The position numbers and the translations under genes were made by a program. From positions 2,418,001 to 2,482,000 of the forward strand of contig NZ_JBEFLP010000001.1 of NCBI RefSeq assembly GCF_040149665.1: a stretch of 64,000 nt of DNA, written 5' to 3'. Source of the DNA: Sulfitobacter sp. HNIBRBA3233. Lineage in GTDB: Bacteria; Pseudomonadota; Alphaproteobacteria; Rhodobacterales; Rhodobacteraceae. Every line of letters begins with the position of its first letter. Within the stretch, counting starts at the first letter, position 1. A model generated the notes under the pieces. It was not told where the DNA came from and searched no databases. It was given only the letters and a program-made list of their open reading frames with translations. This document shows, one piece after another, positions 1 through 7,595 of this stretch.

Positions 1-2
1 TC

Positions 3-437
3 ACTGACGAAGATGTGATCACCGGTCCGTCACTGATCTATTTCGGCTATACCTTCTGCCCGGATGTCTGCCCGCTGGACGTCAGCCGGAATGCCGAGGC
101 GATCGAGATACTGGAAGAGAACGGACAGACCGTCACGCCGGTTTTCATCACAGTGGACCCGGCGCGCGATACGACCGAGGTAGTCGGCGATTTTGCCGAT
201 GCGATGCATCCGCGTATGATCGGGCTGACAGGTAGCGACGCGCAGGTCGCGGCTGCGTCCAAGGCGTACCGCACCTATTACAAGGCGCATCCGCCGGTGG
301 ATGGTGAGTACCTCGTCGATCATTCGACATTCAGCTATCTTGTGACGCCGGAACACGGGTTCGTCGATTTCTTCCGCCGCGACCTGACGCCTGCGCAACT
401 TGCCGAAAAGCTGTCGTGCTACGTTGACCGGATTTGA
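3..437 (+). CDS. senC: SCO1/SenC (PrrC) family copper protein, 5' end missing
   Basis: The reading frame is open from base 3, so the gene begins before the window; the GTG at 15 is internal. The visible part is the thioredoxin-like SCO domain with the copper site FCPDVCP (CxxxC) and the downstream conserved histidine in DHSTFSYL. SCO/SenC proteins are membrane-anchored periplasmic copper chaperones or redox proteins for cytochrome c oxidase assembly; in Rhodobacter this one (SenC/PrrC) also influences RegB/RegA (PrrB/PrrA) signalling. The gene is followed after 69 bases by regA in the same direction, the classic senC-regA order, which supports the assignment. The membrane anchor would lie upstream and cannot be seen. 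Confidence 0.92.
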   Translation, partial: TDEDVITGPSLIYFGYTFCPDVCPLDVSRNAEAIEILEENGQTVTPVFITVDPARDTTEVVGDFADAMHPRMIGLTGSDAQVAAASKAYRTYYKAHPPVDGEYLVDHSTFSYLVTPEHGFVDFFRRDLTPAQLAEKLSCYVDRI

Positions 438-506
438 CCGGGCGCGAGGCCGATCCATATTGCAGGTCAATGAAACAGACTTCTTTGCCACGAGGCGTAA
501 CAGATT

Positions 507-1061
507 ATGCAACCGGACCAAGTGAGTGAGATCGGGCCAGACAAGTCGCTTTTGCTGGTCGACGATGATGAACCCTTTCTGCGCCGCCTCGCCAAGGCGA
601 TGGAAAAGCGCGGATTCGAAGTTGAAACAGCCGATTCAGTGGCGGCAGGCAGTGCGATCGCCACAGCGCGCCCACCCGCCTACGCGGTTTGCGATCTGCG
701 GCTTGAGGACGGAAACGGCCTCGATATCGTGGAAATCCTGCGCGAGAAGCGGCCCGATGCCCGTGTTGTGGTGCTGACCGGCTACGGCGCAATCGCCACG
801 GCGGTTGCCGCGGTGAAAATCGGCGCGACGGACTATCTGTCCAAGCCGGCGGATGCGACGGATATCACGAACGCGCTTCTGGCCAATGGCGACGACCTTC
901 CGCCGCCGCCCGAAAACCCGATGAGCGCGGACCGCGTACGCTGGGAACATATCCAGCGGGTGTTTGAGCTGTGCGACCGGAACGTGTCTGAGACTGCCCG
1001 CAGGCTGAACATGCACCGCCGGACGCTGCAGCGGATCCTCGCAAAACGCAGCCCGCGCTAG
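507..1061 (+). CDS. regA: redox response regulator RegA/PrrA/ActR
   Basis: A 184-residue two-domain regulator. Residues about 14-125 form the receiver domain with the acidic pocket at LLLVDDDEP, the phosphorylation site Asp63 (VCDLRLEDG), Thr91 and Lys113 (LSKP). A proline run at 132-135 is the linker typical of RegA, followed by a Fis-type helix-turn-helix at about 158-180 (NVSETARRLNMHRRTLQRI). RegA is the DNA-binding partner of the redox kinase RegB and globally controls photosynthesis, respiration, nitrogen and carbon metabolism in alphaproteobacteria. It follows senC as in Rhodobacter. The hvrA gene that follows regA in Rhodobacter capsulatus is not here; a convergent GNAT/HD pair occupies that position. 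RegB would be expected beyond the left edge. Confidence 0.96.
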   Translation: MQPDQVSEIGPDKSLLLVDDDEPFLRRLAKAMEKRGFEVETADSVAAGSAIATARPPAYAVCDLRLEDGNGLDIVEILREKRPDARVVVLTGYGAIATAVAAVKIGATDYLSKPADATDITNALLANGDDLPPPPENPMSADRVRWEHIQRVFELCDRNVSETARRLNMHRRTLQRILAKRSPR

Positions 1062-1543
1062 ACGTCGTAGCGCTTGAGACGTTTGTCGACGGCTGTGCCG
1101 TCGGCCAGCGTGTAACCCTCGATCGTTCCGTAGTCGCGAAAACCGCGACTTTGGTAATAGGTCAGTCCACCGTCATTGTCGGCGCGGATATTGGCCCTGA
1201 TCCAGCTGTATCCCAGTGACTTTGCCGCTTTGGCCGTGGCGGCAAACAGGGCCGACCCGATCCCGAGGCCGGTCTGCCCCTGTTGTACGAAAGTGGCGAT
1301 TTCGGCGGCGTCGGGGGGCAGTTGATCGCTGGGTTCGATCCATTGGAAGCCGACCACACGTTCCTGCGCGTCGAGCGCCACATGCCACGCGGACCTGTCG
1401 GGATCCACAGCCATCCATTCTGCCAGATCTTCGCCGGTGACGGGCCGCACAAGAGCCGTCGTGCCGCCGGCTTCGATGATCTGGTTCAGCAGCAGGGCCA
1501 TGGATCCGGTATCCAGACCCATTGCACGGCGCACGTTGATCAC
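1058..1543 (-). CDS. GNAT-family N-acetyltransferase
   Basis: A 161-residue protein with the GNAT acetyl-CoA-binding signature QTGLGIGSALF at about residues 92-102 and the usual C-terminal YYQSRGF segment. It probably moves an acetyl group from acetyl-CoA to an amine, but the substrate cannot be told from sequence. The start is GTG at 1543, which overlaps the stop of the upstream HD-domain gene by four bases (GTGA), so the two are translationally coupled. Its 3' end overlaps the end of regA by four bases on the opposite strand. Family is clear; function is open. Confidence 0.85.
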   Translation of the reverse strand: MINVRRAMGLDTGSMALLLNQIIEAGGTTALVRPVTGEDLAEWMAVDPDRSAWHVALDAQERVVGFQWIEPSDQLPPDAAEIATFVQQGQTGLGIGSALFAATAKAAKSLGYSWIRANIRADNDGGLTYYQSRGFRDYGTIEGYTLADGTAVDKRLKRYDV

Positions 1544-2136
1544 GGCATCTGTTCCAGCAGTTGCGCGTGCCTGGCGGTGAAATCGCGCCGCACCTCGACA
1601 GGCGGGCGCAGCATGATGCGCAGGCCTTCCTTCAGCGCCTCATCGGGTTTTCCGAAGAACCTTGTCGCTTCGGCTTCTGAAAATCCGGCAATCTCGACCG
1701 CTTCCATCCACGCGCTGATCCGGTCCGCGCGCTTGATCTGCTTCTTGACGGATGCGGGCACTTTCGCGGGCAGGCCGAAGCGGATGTGGATCGCGGCTTC
1801 CAGCCGTTCGTCGAGTTTCCCGTAATCCGGCCCAATTGCCGCCTTCACGGGCGAGATCATGTCGCCGATCACGTATTCGGGCGCGTCATGCAAGAGTGCC
1901 GCAAGGCGCCATTTGACCGGCGCTGACGGTGCGATCCGGCCGAAAATCGTCTCAACAAGCAATGAGTGTTCGGCCACCGTGTAGGCGAAATCGCCGCGCG
2001 TCTGACCGTTCCACCGCGCCACGAAGGCGAGACCGTGGGCGATATCGTCTATTTCGATATCCACCGGTGTCGGGTCCAGAAGGTCCAGCCTGCGACCGGA
2101 TAACATGCGCTGCCAGGCGCGGGGTTGTTGTGCCAT
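1540..2136 (-). CDS. HD-domain phosphohydrolase (YfbR-like)
   Basis: A 198-residue HD protein. The metal ligands are visible as His57 (AEHSLL) and the His83-Asp84 pair (ALLHDAPEYVIGD), an arrangement resembling YfbR-like 5'-deoxynucleotidases and related HD hydrolases. Such proteins cleave phosphate from nucleotides with a divalent metal; the substrate here is not known. It is the first gene of a two-gene operon with the GNAT gene (four-base overlap) and is divergent from a small secreted protein gene across a 97-base AT-rich gap that must hold both promoters. Confidence 0.82.
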   Translation of the reverse strand: MAQQPRAWQRMLSGRRLDLLDPTPVDIEIDDIAHGLAFVARWNGQTRGDFAYTVAEHSLLVETIFGRIAPSAPVKWRLAALLHDAPEYVIGDMISPVKAAIGPDYGKLDERLEAAIHIRFGLPAKVPASVKKQIKRADRISAWMEAVEIAGFSEAEATRFFGKPDEALKEGLRIMLRPPVEVRRDFTARHAQLLEQMP

Positions 2137-2233
2137 CGTCGGCTCCCGTTTCGCGAAAACGCGATTGGTTCCAAAAATTATTATCGGAACATTTTGTTAT
2201 TAATCGGGTTTTTCCTGCAACAAGGAGATAGAG
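2137..2233. promoter_or_regulatory. AT-rich divergent promoter region with a split inverted repeat
   Basis: This gap separates two divergently transcribed genes and is markedly AT-rich at 2170-2205. It carries an inverted repeat GTTCC (2168-2172) and GGAAC (2186-2190) separated by 13 bases. An AAGGAG-type ribosome site precedes the plus-strand gene at 2221-2228. No regulator can be named. Confidence 0.35.
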
Positions 2234-2539
2234 ATGAAAACCCTTTTCGCCATGATCGCTACAGCTTCCGCTATCGGTTCCGCTGCCGCCGCCCAAGAGG
2301 TCTGCATGAGCGCTGCGGAAATGCAATCCTCTTTGATCGACTGGTACGGTGAAGAACCCGTCGCTGGTCCGTCGCCCGACAACACCCGTCTTTGGGTATC
2401 TGACGCCTCAGGTACATGGACGCTTGTCCGCACGATGGCCGATGGTGCCGCCTGCGTTGAAGCGACGGGTGAAAACTGGTCGCCCGGCCGTGACGCCAGC
2501 GAAATGCTTGCCGCTCTGGAAGCCCGCGACAAAGGCTGA
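2234..2539 (+). CDS. small secreted protein of unknown function
   Basis: A 101-residue protein with a clear Sec signal peptide (residues 1-20, alanine-rich, ending AAA before QEVC). The mature part is about 80 residues with just two cysteines (Cys24 and Cys74), which could form one disulfide in the periplasm, and a WxxW-rich middle (DTWTLVRT-like region about 60-68). I do not recognise a family. It is preceded by a good ribosome site (CAAGGAGATAGAG, about 2219-2231) and lies just upstream of the ahcY leader in the same direction, so the two could share a transcript. The clean signal peptide and ribosome site argue that it is real. Confidence 0.7.
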   Translation: MKTLFAMIATASAIGSAAAAQEVCMSAAEMQSSLIDWYGEEPVAGPSPDNTRLWVSDASGTWTLVRTMADGAACVEATGENWSPGRDASEMLAALEARDKG

Positions 2540-2551
2540 GACAATCAGCCT

Positions 2552-2571
2552 CTGCGCCATTTATTGCGCAG
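2552..2571 (+). other. small hairpin upstream of ahcY leader structure
   Basis: CTGCGC (2552-2557) pairs with GCGCAG (2566-2571) around an eight-base AT-rich loop. It lies 13 bases after the stop of the secreted-protein gene and directly before the larger ahcY leader structure. There is no T tract after it, so it is not an ordinary terminator. Confidence 0.4.
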
Positions 2572-2580
2572 GACAAGTCT

Positions 2581-2623
2581 CGGTGGTATGCGCCCTTCAA
2601 CAGTTCATGAAGGAGTGCCACCG
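2581..2623 (+). promoter_or_regulatory. structured ahcY leader that hides the ribosome-binding site
   Basis: Two nested perfect helices can form here. The outer pairs CGGTGG (2581-2586) with CCACCG (2618-2623), ending exactly at the base before the ahcY start codon. The inner pairs CCTTCA (2594-2599) with TGAAGG (2608-2613), around an eight-base loop. The Shine-Dalgarno AAGGAG (2610-2615) overlaps the inner stem, so the fold would block initiation. The gene makes S-adenosylhomocysteine hydrolase, so an SAH- or SAM-responsive element is a natural idea. From memory the sequence does not match the core of the known SAH riboswitch or the SAM/SAH class. Confidence 0.5.
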
Positions 2624-4009
2624 ATGGCCAACGACTACATCGTGAAAGATATCAATCTCGCCGAATATGGTCGCAAAGAGCTTGATATCGCGGAAACGGA
2701 AATGCCCGGGCTGATGGCGCTGCGCGAAGAGTACGGCGAAAGCAAGCCGCTCGCAGGTGCGCGCATCGTCGGATCGCTGCATATGACCATCCAGACAGCC
2801 GTGCTGATCGAAACGCTTGTCGCGCTGGGCGCGGACGTGCGCTGGGCATCGTGCAACATCTTCTCGACACAAGACCACGCCGCTGCGGCCATTGCCGCTG
2901 GCGGAACGCCTGTGTTCGCGATCAAGGGCCAGACACTGGAAGAGCATTGGGATTACCTCGACAAATCCTTCATGTTCGAAGACGGCCCCAACCTGATCCT
3001 CGACGATGGTGGTGACGCGACGCTCTACATCCTGCTCGGTGCGCGGATCGAGGGCGGTGAGGAATTCGGCGTTGCGACATCCGAGGAAGAGGAAGTCATC
3101 CAGAAGCAGATCAAGAAGCGGATGGAAGCCTCCCCCGGCTGGTTCACCAAGATGAAAGACCAGATCAAGGGCGTGTCGGAAGAAACGACAACCGGTGTTC
3201 ACCGTCTCTACGATCTGAAAAAGAATGGCGGCCTGCCTTTCCCTGCGATCAACGTGAACGACAGCGTCACCAAGTCGAAGTTTGACAACAAGTACGGCTG
3301 CAAGGAATCGCTGGTGGACGGCATCCGCCGCGCGACCGACACGATGATGGCGGGCAAGGTTGCCGTGGTCATGGGCTATGGCGATGTGGGCAAGGGCTCT
3401 GCCGCGTCCCTGCGCGGCGCCGGTGCCCGCGTGAAGGTGACCGAGGTCGACCCGATCTGCGCCCTTCAGGCCGCCATGGACGGCTTTGAGGTGGTGCTGC
3501 TGGAAGATGTCGTCTCCTCGGCGGATATCTTCATCACCACCACCGGCAACAAGGACGTGATCCGCATCGAGCACATGCGCGAGATGAAGGATATGGCCAT
3601 CGTCGGCAACATCGGTCACTTCGATAACGAAATTCAGGTGGCCAGCCTGAGAAACCACAAGTGGACAAACATCAAGGAACAGGTGGACATGATCGAGATG
3701 CCTTCGGGCAACCGTATCATCCTGCTGTCCGAGGGCCGTCTGCTGAACCTCGGCAACGCCACGGGCCACCCGTCCTTCGTGATGTCCGCGTCCTTCACCA
3801 ACCAGGTGCTGGCGCAGATCGAGCTGTGGAAGAACGGCGGCCAGTACGAGAACGACGTCTATATCCTGCCCAAGCATCTCGACGAGAAGGTTGCGCGCCT
3901 GCATCTCGACCGGATCGGTGTGAAGCTGTCCAAGCTCGACCCCGAGCAGGCCGCCTATATCGGGGTTTCCCCCGAAGGGCCGTTCAAGCCGGAACACTAC
4001 CGCTACTGA
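2624..4009 (+). CDS. ahcY: adenosylhomocysteinase
   Basis: A 461-residue S-adenosylhomocysteine hydrolase. It cleaves SAH to adenosine and homocysteine in the cytoplasm, removing the product inhibitor of methyltransferases and feeding methionine recycling. The NAD-binding motif [13 protein letters not shown], the substrate-domain segments [15 protein letters not shown] and DDGGDATL, and the C-terminal [11 protein letters not shown] followed by KPEHYRY are all diagnostic. The start at 2624 ([10 protein letters not shown]) is chosen because AAGGAG at 2610-2615 is well spaced; the frame is open 60 bases further upstream. Linkage to senC-regA is conserved in Rhodobacter and relatives. A strong hairpin terminator follows. 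Confidence 0.98.
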   Translation: MANDYIVKDINLAEYGRKELDIAETEMPGLMALREEYGESKPLAGARIVGSLHMTIQTAVLIETLVALGADVRWASCNIFSTQDHAAAAIAAGGTPVFAIKGQTLEEHWDYLDKSFMFEDGPNLILDDGGDATLYILLGARIEGGEEFGVATSEEEEVIQKQIKKRMEASPGWFTKMKDQIKGVSEETTTGVHRLYDLKKNGGLPFPAINVNDSVTKSKFDNKYGCKESLVDGIRRATDTMMAGKVAVVMGYGDVGKGSAASLRGAGARVKVTEVDPICALQAAMDGFEVVLLEDVVSSADIFITTTGNKDVIRIEHMREMKDMAIVGNIGHFDNEIQVASLRNHKWTNIKEQVDMIEMPSGNRIILLSEGRLLNLGNATGHPSFVMSASFTNQVLAQIELWKNGGQYENDVYILPKHLDEKVARLHLDRIGVKLSKLDPEQAAYIGVSPEGPFKPEHYRY

Positions 4010-4046
4010 CCGGTCTTCAGTACATCCGAAAACCGTGAATGCGCAG

Positions 4047-4080
4047 CGCCGCCCGGGCTTCTCGGGCGGCGGTTGCGTTT
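4047..4080 (+). terminator. ahcY terminator
   Basis: A nine-base-pair GC stem, CGCCGCCCG (4047-4055) with CGGGCGGCG (4063-4071), is followed by a loose T-containing tail (GTTGCGTTT). It sits 38 bases after the ahcY stop. Confidence 0.7.
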
Positions 4081-4201
4081 GGGGGCCAGCCAATGCGGGG
4101 AAAACCGCAGGAAAAATTCCTTTTTCCGTCGAAATTTTATGCTTAGTCTTCCCGTCGAAGACCGGCAAAACGCCGGTTGCCACAGCCGGGAGATTGGAAA
4201 T

Positions 4202-4543
4202 ATGGGCAAACGCGACGAGTGGATTCAGAAATACGCCGACGATCTGCGTAACAAATGCGGCATGGAGCCGGACATGGACCTGCTGACAAAGGTCACCATC
4301 GGATGTGGTCCATCCATTTATAACGCCGACGCCCAGACCGTTGCGGGCAGCGACACCGCAGAGCTGAATACCGTCAAGGAAAACTTCCTGATGAAGAAGC
4401 TCGGCCTGCCCGACGACGAAAGCCTGATGGGCGGCATCCAGAAGGTGATCGAAACCTATGGCCGCTCCGAGCGCAACAAATATCGCGCCGTCGTCTACTA
4501 CATGCTGACAAAACATTTCGGCAAGGAATCGGTTTACAACTGA
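4202..4543 (+). CDS. DUF2853 family protein
   Basis: A 113-residue soluble protein beginning MGKRDEWIQKYADDLRNKCG and ending YYMLTKHFGKESVYN, which fits the DUF2853 family in length and content (a helical bundle with a central FLMKKLGLPDDE segment). The cellular role is not known. The start at 4202 has a GGGAGA ribosome site about nine bases upstream; the frame extends 129 bases further upstream, but that part runs back into the terminator region and lacks a good site. It is a single gene bounded by the ahcY terminator and its own strong terminator. Confidence 0.85.
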   Translation: MGKRDEWIQKYADDLRNKCGMEPDMDLLTKVTIGCGPSIYNADAQTVAGSDTAELNTVKENFLMKKLGLPDDESLMGGIQKVIETYGRSERNKYRAVVYYMLTKHFGKESVYN

Positions 4544-4560
4544 TCTGCCGCGACGACCGG

Positions 4561-4595
4561 ATGCGCCCGCCCGCAGGGGCGGGTGCATTCATTTT
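4561..4595 (+). terminator. terminator of the DUF2853 gene
   Basis: A 12-pair stem (4561-4572 with 4577-4588, one G-T wobble) closed by a GCAG loop and followed by TCATTTT. It begins 17 bases after the gene's stop codon. Confidence 0.85.
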
Positions 4596-4620
4596 GAAGA
4601 AAAGACAACATACTGATTTC

Positions 4621-4756
4621 TTGAAAAAATCCTGCCCTTGGACTATCCAATCCAAACGGTCAGGATGGCCAGAGCGAATTTTGTCATACGTGTGCGGGGT
4701 TATGGGAGCGCACGGGGTGAGAAAGGGTTCTGGCTGGGGTGCCGGAACCCTTTTTT
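4621..4756 (+). ncRNA. candidate small RNA with own promoter and terminator
   Basis: Between two terminators there is a promoter-like pair, TTGAAA (4621-4626) and TATCCA (4644-4649) with 17-base spacing, predicting a start near 4656. About 100 bases on, a 13-pair stem (4722-4734 with 4741-4753) is followed by further T residues (4754-4756). A second small stem, GTGCG (4692-4696) with CGCAC (4709-4713), lies in between. No open frame of note is present. The last hairpin may instead, or also, end the opposing tsaD operon, whose final stop is at 4788. No known RNA family was recognised. Confidence 0.4.
4722..4756. terminator. bidirectional hairpin between convergent units
   Basis: AAAGGGTTCTGGC (4722-4734) pairs with GCCGGAACCCTTT (4741-4753, one wobble). 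The T run is longer on the plus strand (six in all, three beyond the stem), and only three, all inside the stem, on the minus strand. It can serve the candidate plus-strand RNA and, less well, the minus-strand tsaD-gpsA-yciI-EVE operon. Confidence 0.75.
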
Positions 4757-4787
4757 CGTTGGTCTTCGGAAAACCGCCGATCTGTAT

Positions 4788-5207
4788 CTAGGGATCTGTC
4801 TGCCCCAACTCACAGACGATGCGCCATTCCTCTTCTGTCACCGGCTGGACCGACAGGCGGCTGTTCTTGACCAGAACCATTTCGTCCAGCCGCCCGTCCG
4901 CCTTGATGTCGTCCAGCGTGACGGCCTGCTTGAACGGGCGCACCGCCTTGATGTCCACGCATTCCCAACGTTCGTCTTCGGTGGTGCTGTCGGGATGTGC
5001 CTCGGCGCAGACCTCTACAATGCCGACAACCGCCCGTTCTTTCTGCGAATGGTAGAAAAAACCGCGATCGCCCGTCTTCATCTCGCGCATGAAATTGCGT
5101 GCCTGATAGTTTCGCACGCCATCCCATTCCTCGCCTTGTTCACCGCGTGCGACCTGATCGTCCCAGCCCCAGACGGAGGGTTCTGATTTGAAAAGCCAGT
5201 AGGCCAT
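4788..5207 (-). CDS. EVE domain protein (thymocyte nuclear protein 1-like)
   Basis: A 139-residue protein starting MAYWLFKSEPSVWGWDD, the hallmark opening of EVE proteins, followed by the GVRNYQARNFMREM and GFFYHSQKER segments. EVE domains share the PUA-like fold and bind modified nucleobases in DNA or RNA; the ligand of this bacterial housekeeping subgroup is not settled. The start is placed at 5207, where its ATG overlaps the yciI stop by one base, rather than at the upstream ATG at 5339 that would read through yciI. It is the last gene of the tsaD-gpsA-yciI-EVE operon. Confidence 0.92.
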   Translation of the reverse strand: MAYWLFKSEPSVWGWDDQVARGEQGEEWDGVRNYQARNFMREMKTGDRGFFYHSQKERAVVGIVEVCAEAHPDSTTEDERWECVDIKAVRPFKQAVTLDDIKADGRLDEMVLVKNSRLSVQPVTEEEWRIVCELGQTDP

Positions 5208-5479
5208 CAGCCGATCACCTTTTTCCATTCCGTCAGGCTGACGCTCTCGAAAAGGCCGGCCTTTGCGTAGGGATCCTGCGCTGCCCAGCTTTCTGCGGCC
5301 TTCATATCCGGCACATCCAGAACGATCATCGAACCGCACATTTCGCCATCCGCGTCGATCAGGGGACCGGCCAGATGCACGTGGTCGGTGCTTTTCAGAT
5401 ATTCCACATGGGCAGCGCGGTTTTCCTTGCGAACGTCCAGCGCACCCTGCTTGTCACGGGCCATCAGGCATACCAGCAT
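5207..5479 (-). CDS. YciI family protein
   Basis: A 90-residue YCII-domain protein (MLVCLMARDKQGALDVRKEN...) with the family's ferredoxin-like alpha/beta fold and the conserved HLAGPL and DPYAKAGLF segments (the latter a DPF/DPY-type motif of the active site). The biochemical role of the family is poorly defined; some members are small dehalogenase-like or degradative enzymes. It lies one base after the gpsA stop and overlaps the EVE gene by one base, so all four genes are probably co-translated. Confidence 0.88.
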   Translation of the reverse strand: MLVCLMARDKQGALDVRKENRAAHVEYLKSTDHVHLAGPLIDADGEMCGSMIVLDVPDMKAAESWAAQDPYAKAGLFESVSLTEWKKVIG

Positions 5480-5480
5480 C

Positions 5481-6428
5481 TCATTCCTCCTTGAGCGGTC
5501 GGTTCAGAAGCGCATCCATCGCTTCGCGTACATCTAAGACGTTATCGAGCAGTCCGGCAACGGCGCTGGTGATCGGCAGGTCCAGACCCGCCTCGCGGGC
5601 CAGCCTGTGCACGGCGCGGGCGGTCGCGGCGCCCTCGACCGTGGTCGAAGCGTCAAAGCTTTCGCCGCGCCCCAGACTGAGGCCGAGGCGATAGTTGCGC
5701 GACTGTTCGGATGTGCAGGTAAGCGTCAGGTCACCGAAGCCCGACAGGCCGGCCAGCGTATCGGGGTCCGCTCCGCGCTGGGCGGCCAGACGCTGCATTT
5801 CCGCAAAGCCACGGGTCATCAGGGCCGCGCGCGCGCTTTCACCCAGACCCGCGCCCATCGCCGCGCCGCAGGCAATCGCGACGACATTCTTCAGCGCGCC
5901 ACCCAGTTCGGCACCGGCCGTGTCCGTTGTCCGGTAAAGCCTGAGTGTCGTCGTGGTCAGGCGCTTTTGCAATTCCGCGCCATCCTTGGCGACGGCGAGA
6001 GTCAGGGCCGTGGGCAGCCCCTTGGCGATATCGGCGGCAAAGCTGGGTCCGGTCAGGATTGCCGCGCTGGCCTGTGGCAGGACGCTCCGGATAACCTCGA
6101 CCGGTCCGGCCCCGGTCGAGATCTCGATCCCCTTGCAGCAGGCGACCAAGGTTTTGCCGGTCAACTGATCCTGCGCCTCCTCCAGGAAGCCCCGCAGTTT
6201 TTGCATCGGCAGACACAACAGCAGTATTTCGGCAGTGCAGGCGCGCGCCAGATCGTCGGTTACTATTACATTCGCGGGCAGCTTGTGACAGGGCAGGCGG
6301 CGCGTGTTCTCGCGGCTGTCCTGCATATCGCCCACATCGCGTGCCCATAGGGTGACGGCGCTGTTCCGGCCCAACGCGATGGCAAGCGCCGTGCCGAAGG
6401 CCCCGGCCCCGAGGATCGCAACATTCAT
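5481..6428 (-). CDS. gpsA: glycerol-3-phosphate dehydrogenase [NAD(P)+]
   Basis: A 315-residue cytoplasmic enzyme that reduces dihydroxyacetone phosphate to sn-glycerol-3-phosphate for phospholipid synthesis. The N-terminal Rossmann motif ([16 protein letters not shown]), the [10 protein letters not shown] segment, the catalytic lysine region [15 protein letters not shown] and [16 protein letters not shown] are typical. The start at 6428 overlaps the tsaD stop by four bases (ATGA); an in-frame ATG at 6488 lies inside tsaD and is rejected. It is the second gene of the tsaD operon. Confidence 0.97.
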   Translation of the reverse strand: MNVAILGAGAFGTALAIALGRNSAVTLWARDVGDMQDSRENTRRLPCHKLPANVIVTDDLARACTAEILLLCLPMQKLRGFLEEAQDQLTGKTLVACCKGIEISTGAGPVEVIRSVLPQASAAILTGPSFAADIAKGLPTALTLAVAKDGAELQKRLTTTTLRLYRTTDTAGAELGGALKNVVAIACGAAMGAGLGESARAALMTRGFAEMQRLAAQRGADPDTLAGLSGFGDLTLTCTSEQSRNYRLGLSLGRGESFDASTTVEGAATARAVHRLAREAGLDLPITSAVAGLLDNVLDVREAMDALLNRPLKEE

Positions 6429-7510
6429 GCCTTCGCTCCCTTCTTGCCGCTGCCCAGCATCGCCGGTGCGGTGGCGTCCAATGGCCATCGCGGGCGCGCG
6501 GCCAGCGTCAGCCCATCCGGTGCGCGGTGCGGCATCTGTTCCAATGCCGCATAGGCGATCATCGCGGCGTTATCGGTACACAGGGCCAGGGGCGGTGCGA
6601 CAAGCGTGGCACCGAATTCAGCGGCAACAGTCTCTAACCCGCTGCGAATGGCCTTGTTCGCGGCAACACCGCCGGCGATGCAGATGCTGCGTATTTCGGT
6701 AAGAGGTGCATATTCGGCCATGGCGCGACGCGCCTTTTCCACCAGCACATCGACCACGGCGGCCTGAAATCCAGCAGAAAGATCCGCCTGATCGACGGCC
6801 TTCAGCGCATTGGCCTGCATCAGCTTGTCGCGCTGGCGCAGCACTGCGGTTTTCAGACCCGAGAAGGACATATCGCAACCGGCACGGTCAAGAAGCGGGC
6901 GGGGCAGGGCGAACCGCTCCGCATCCCCGTCGCGCGCGCGGCTTTCGATCGCAGGGCCACCGGGCTGGGGCAGGCTCAGCAACCGCGCAACCTTGTCGAA
7001 GGCCTCTCCGGGGGCGTCGTCGATTGTCCCGCCGATCCGACGGAACTCCTGCGGGCCCGAGACGATCAGGAACTGGCAATGCCCACCTGACACCAGCAGC
7101 ATCAGGTAGGGAAACGGCACCGCATCCGTCAGCCGTGGTGTCAGCGCGTGCCCCGCCAGATGGTTCACCCCGTAGAGCGGCAGGCCCCGCGCCATGGCAA
7201 TCCCCTTGGCGCACATGACGCCCGACACCACGCCGCCGATCAGGCCCGGGCCGGCGGTCACGGCGATGGCGTCGATTTCGGCGAGGGTCAGCTGTGCCTC
7301 CTCCAATGCGCGTGCAACGCAATCGTCCAGACGCTCGGCGTGGGCGCGCGCCGCGATTTCGGGCACCACACCGCCGAAATCCGCGTGCAGCGCGGTCTGG
7401 TTTTGCACCACGGAGGACATCACCGCAGCCGCACCGGCGGACCCGCGCACGACCGCCGCCGCCGTATCGTCGCAGCTGCTTTCGATGCCCAACACTGTGC
7501 GCTCTGTCAT
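6425..7510 (-). CDS. tsaD: tRNA N6-adenosine threonylcarbamoyltransferase
   Basis: A 361-residue member of the Kae1/TsaD (YgjD) ASKHA family. It transfers threonylcarbamoyl to A37 of tRNAs that read ANN codons, working with TsaB, TsaC and TsaE. The N-terminus ([11 protein letters not shown]), the metal-binding histidines His117 and His121 ([11 protein letters not shown]), the VSGGHCQF loop and the C-terminal [11 protein letters not shown] are all present. It leads a four-gene operon and is divergent from hemD across an 85-base gap. Confidence 0.98.
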   Translation of the reverse strand: MTERTVLGIESSCDDTAAAVVRGSAGAAAVMSSVVQNQTALHADFGGVVPEIAARAHAERLDDCVARALEEAQLTLAEIDAIAVTAGPGLIGGVVSGVMCAKGIAMARGLPLYGVNHLAGHALTPRLTDAVPFPYLMLLVSGGHCQFLIVSGPQEFRRIGGTIDDAPGEAFDKVARLLSLPQPGGPAIESRARDGDAERFALPRPLLDRAGCDMSFSGLKTAVLRQRDKLMQANALKAVDQADLSAGFQAAVVDVLVEKARRAMAEYAPLTEIRSICIAGGVAANKAIRSGLETVAAEFGATLVAPPLALCTDNAAMIAYAALEQMPHRAPDGLTLAARPRWPLDATAPAMLGSGKKGAKA

Positions 7511-7595
7511 CAGGTTCTACCGGATTGAGTTGTATGACGTTTGACGTGGAGGTATCACTCCGGGGCCCGGCAAACAATCCAGAGAGCGTCCCGCC

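Noticed and set aside
2597-4588. 663-residue open frame on the minus strand opposite ahcY
   Set aside because: It is a shadow of ahcY and the DUF2853 gene caused by high GC at third positions; the translation is His/Val/Asp-rich with no family and it crosses two terminators.
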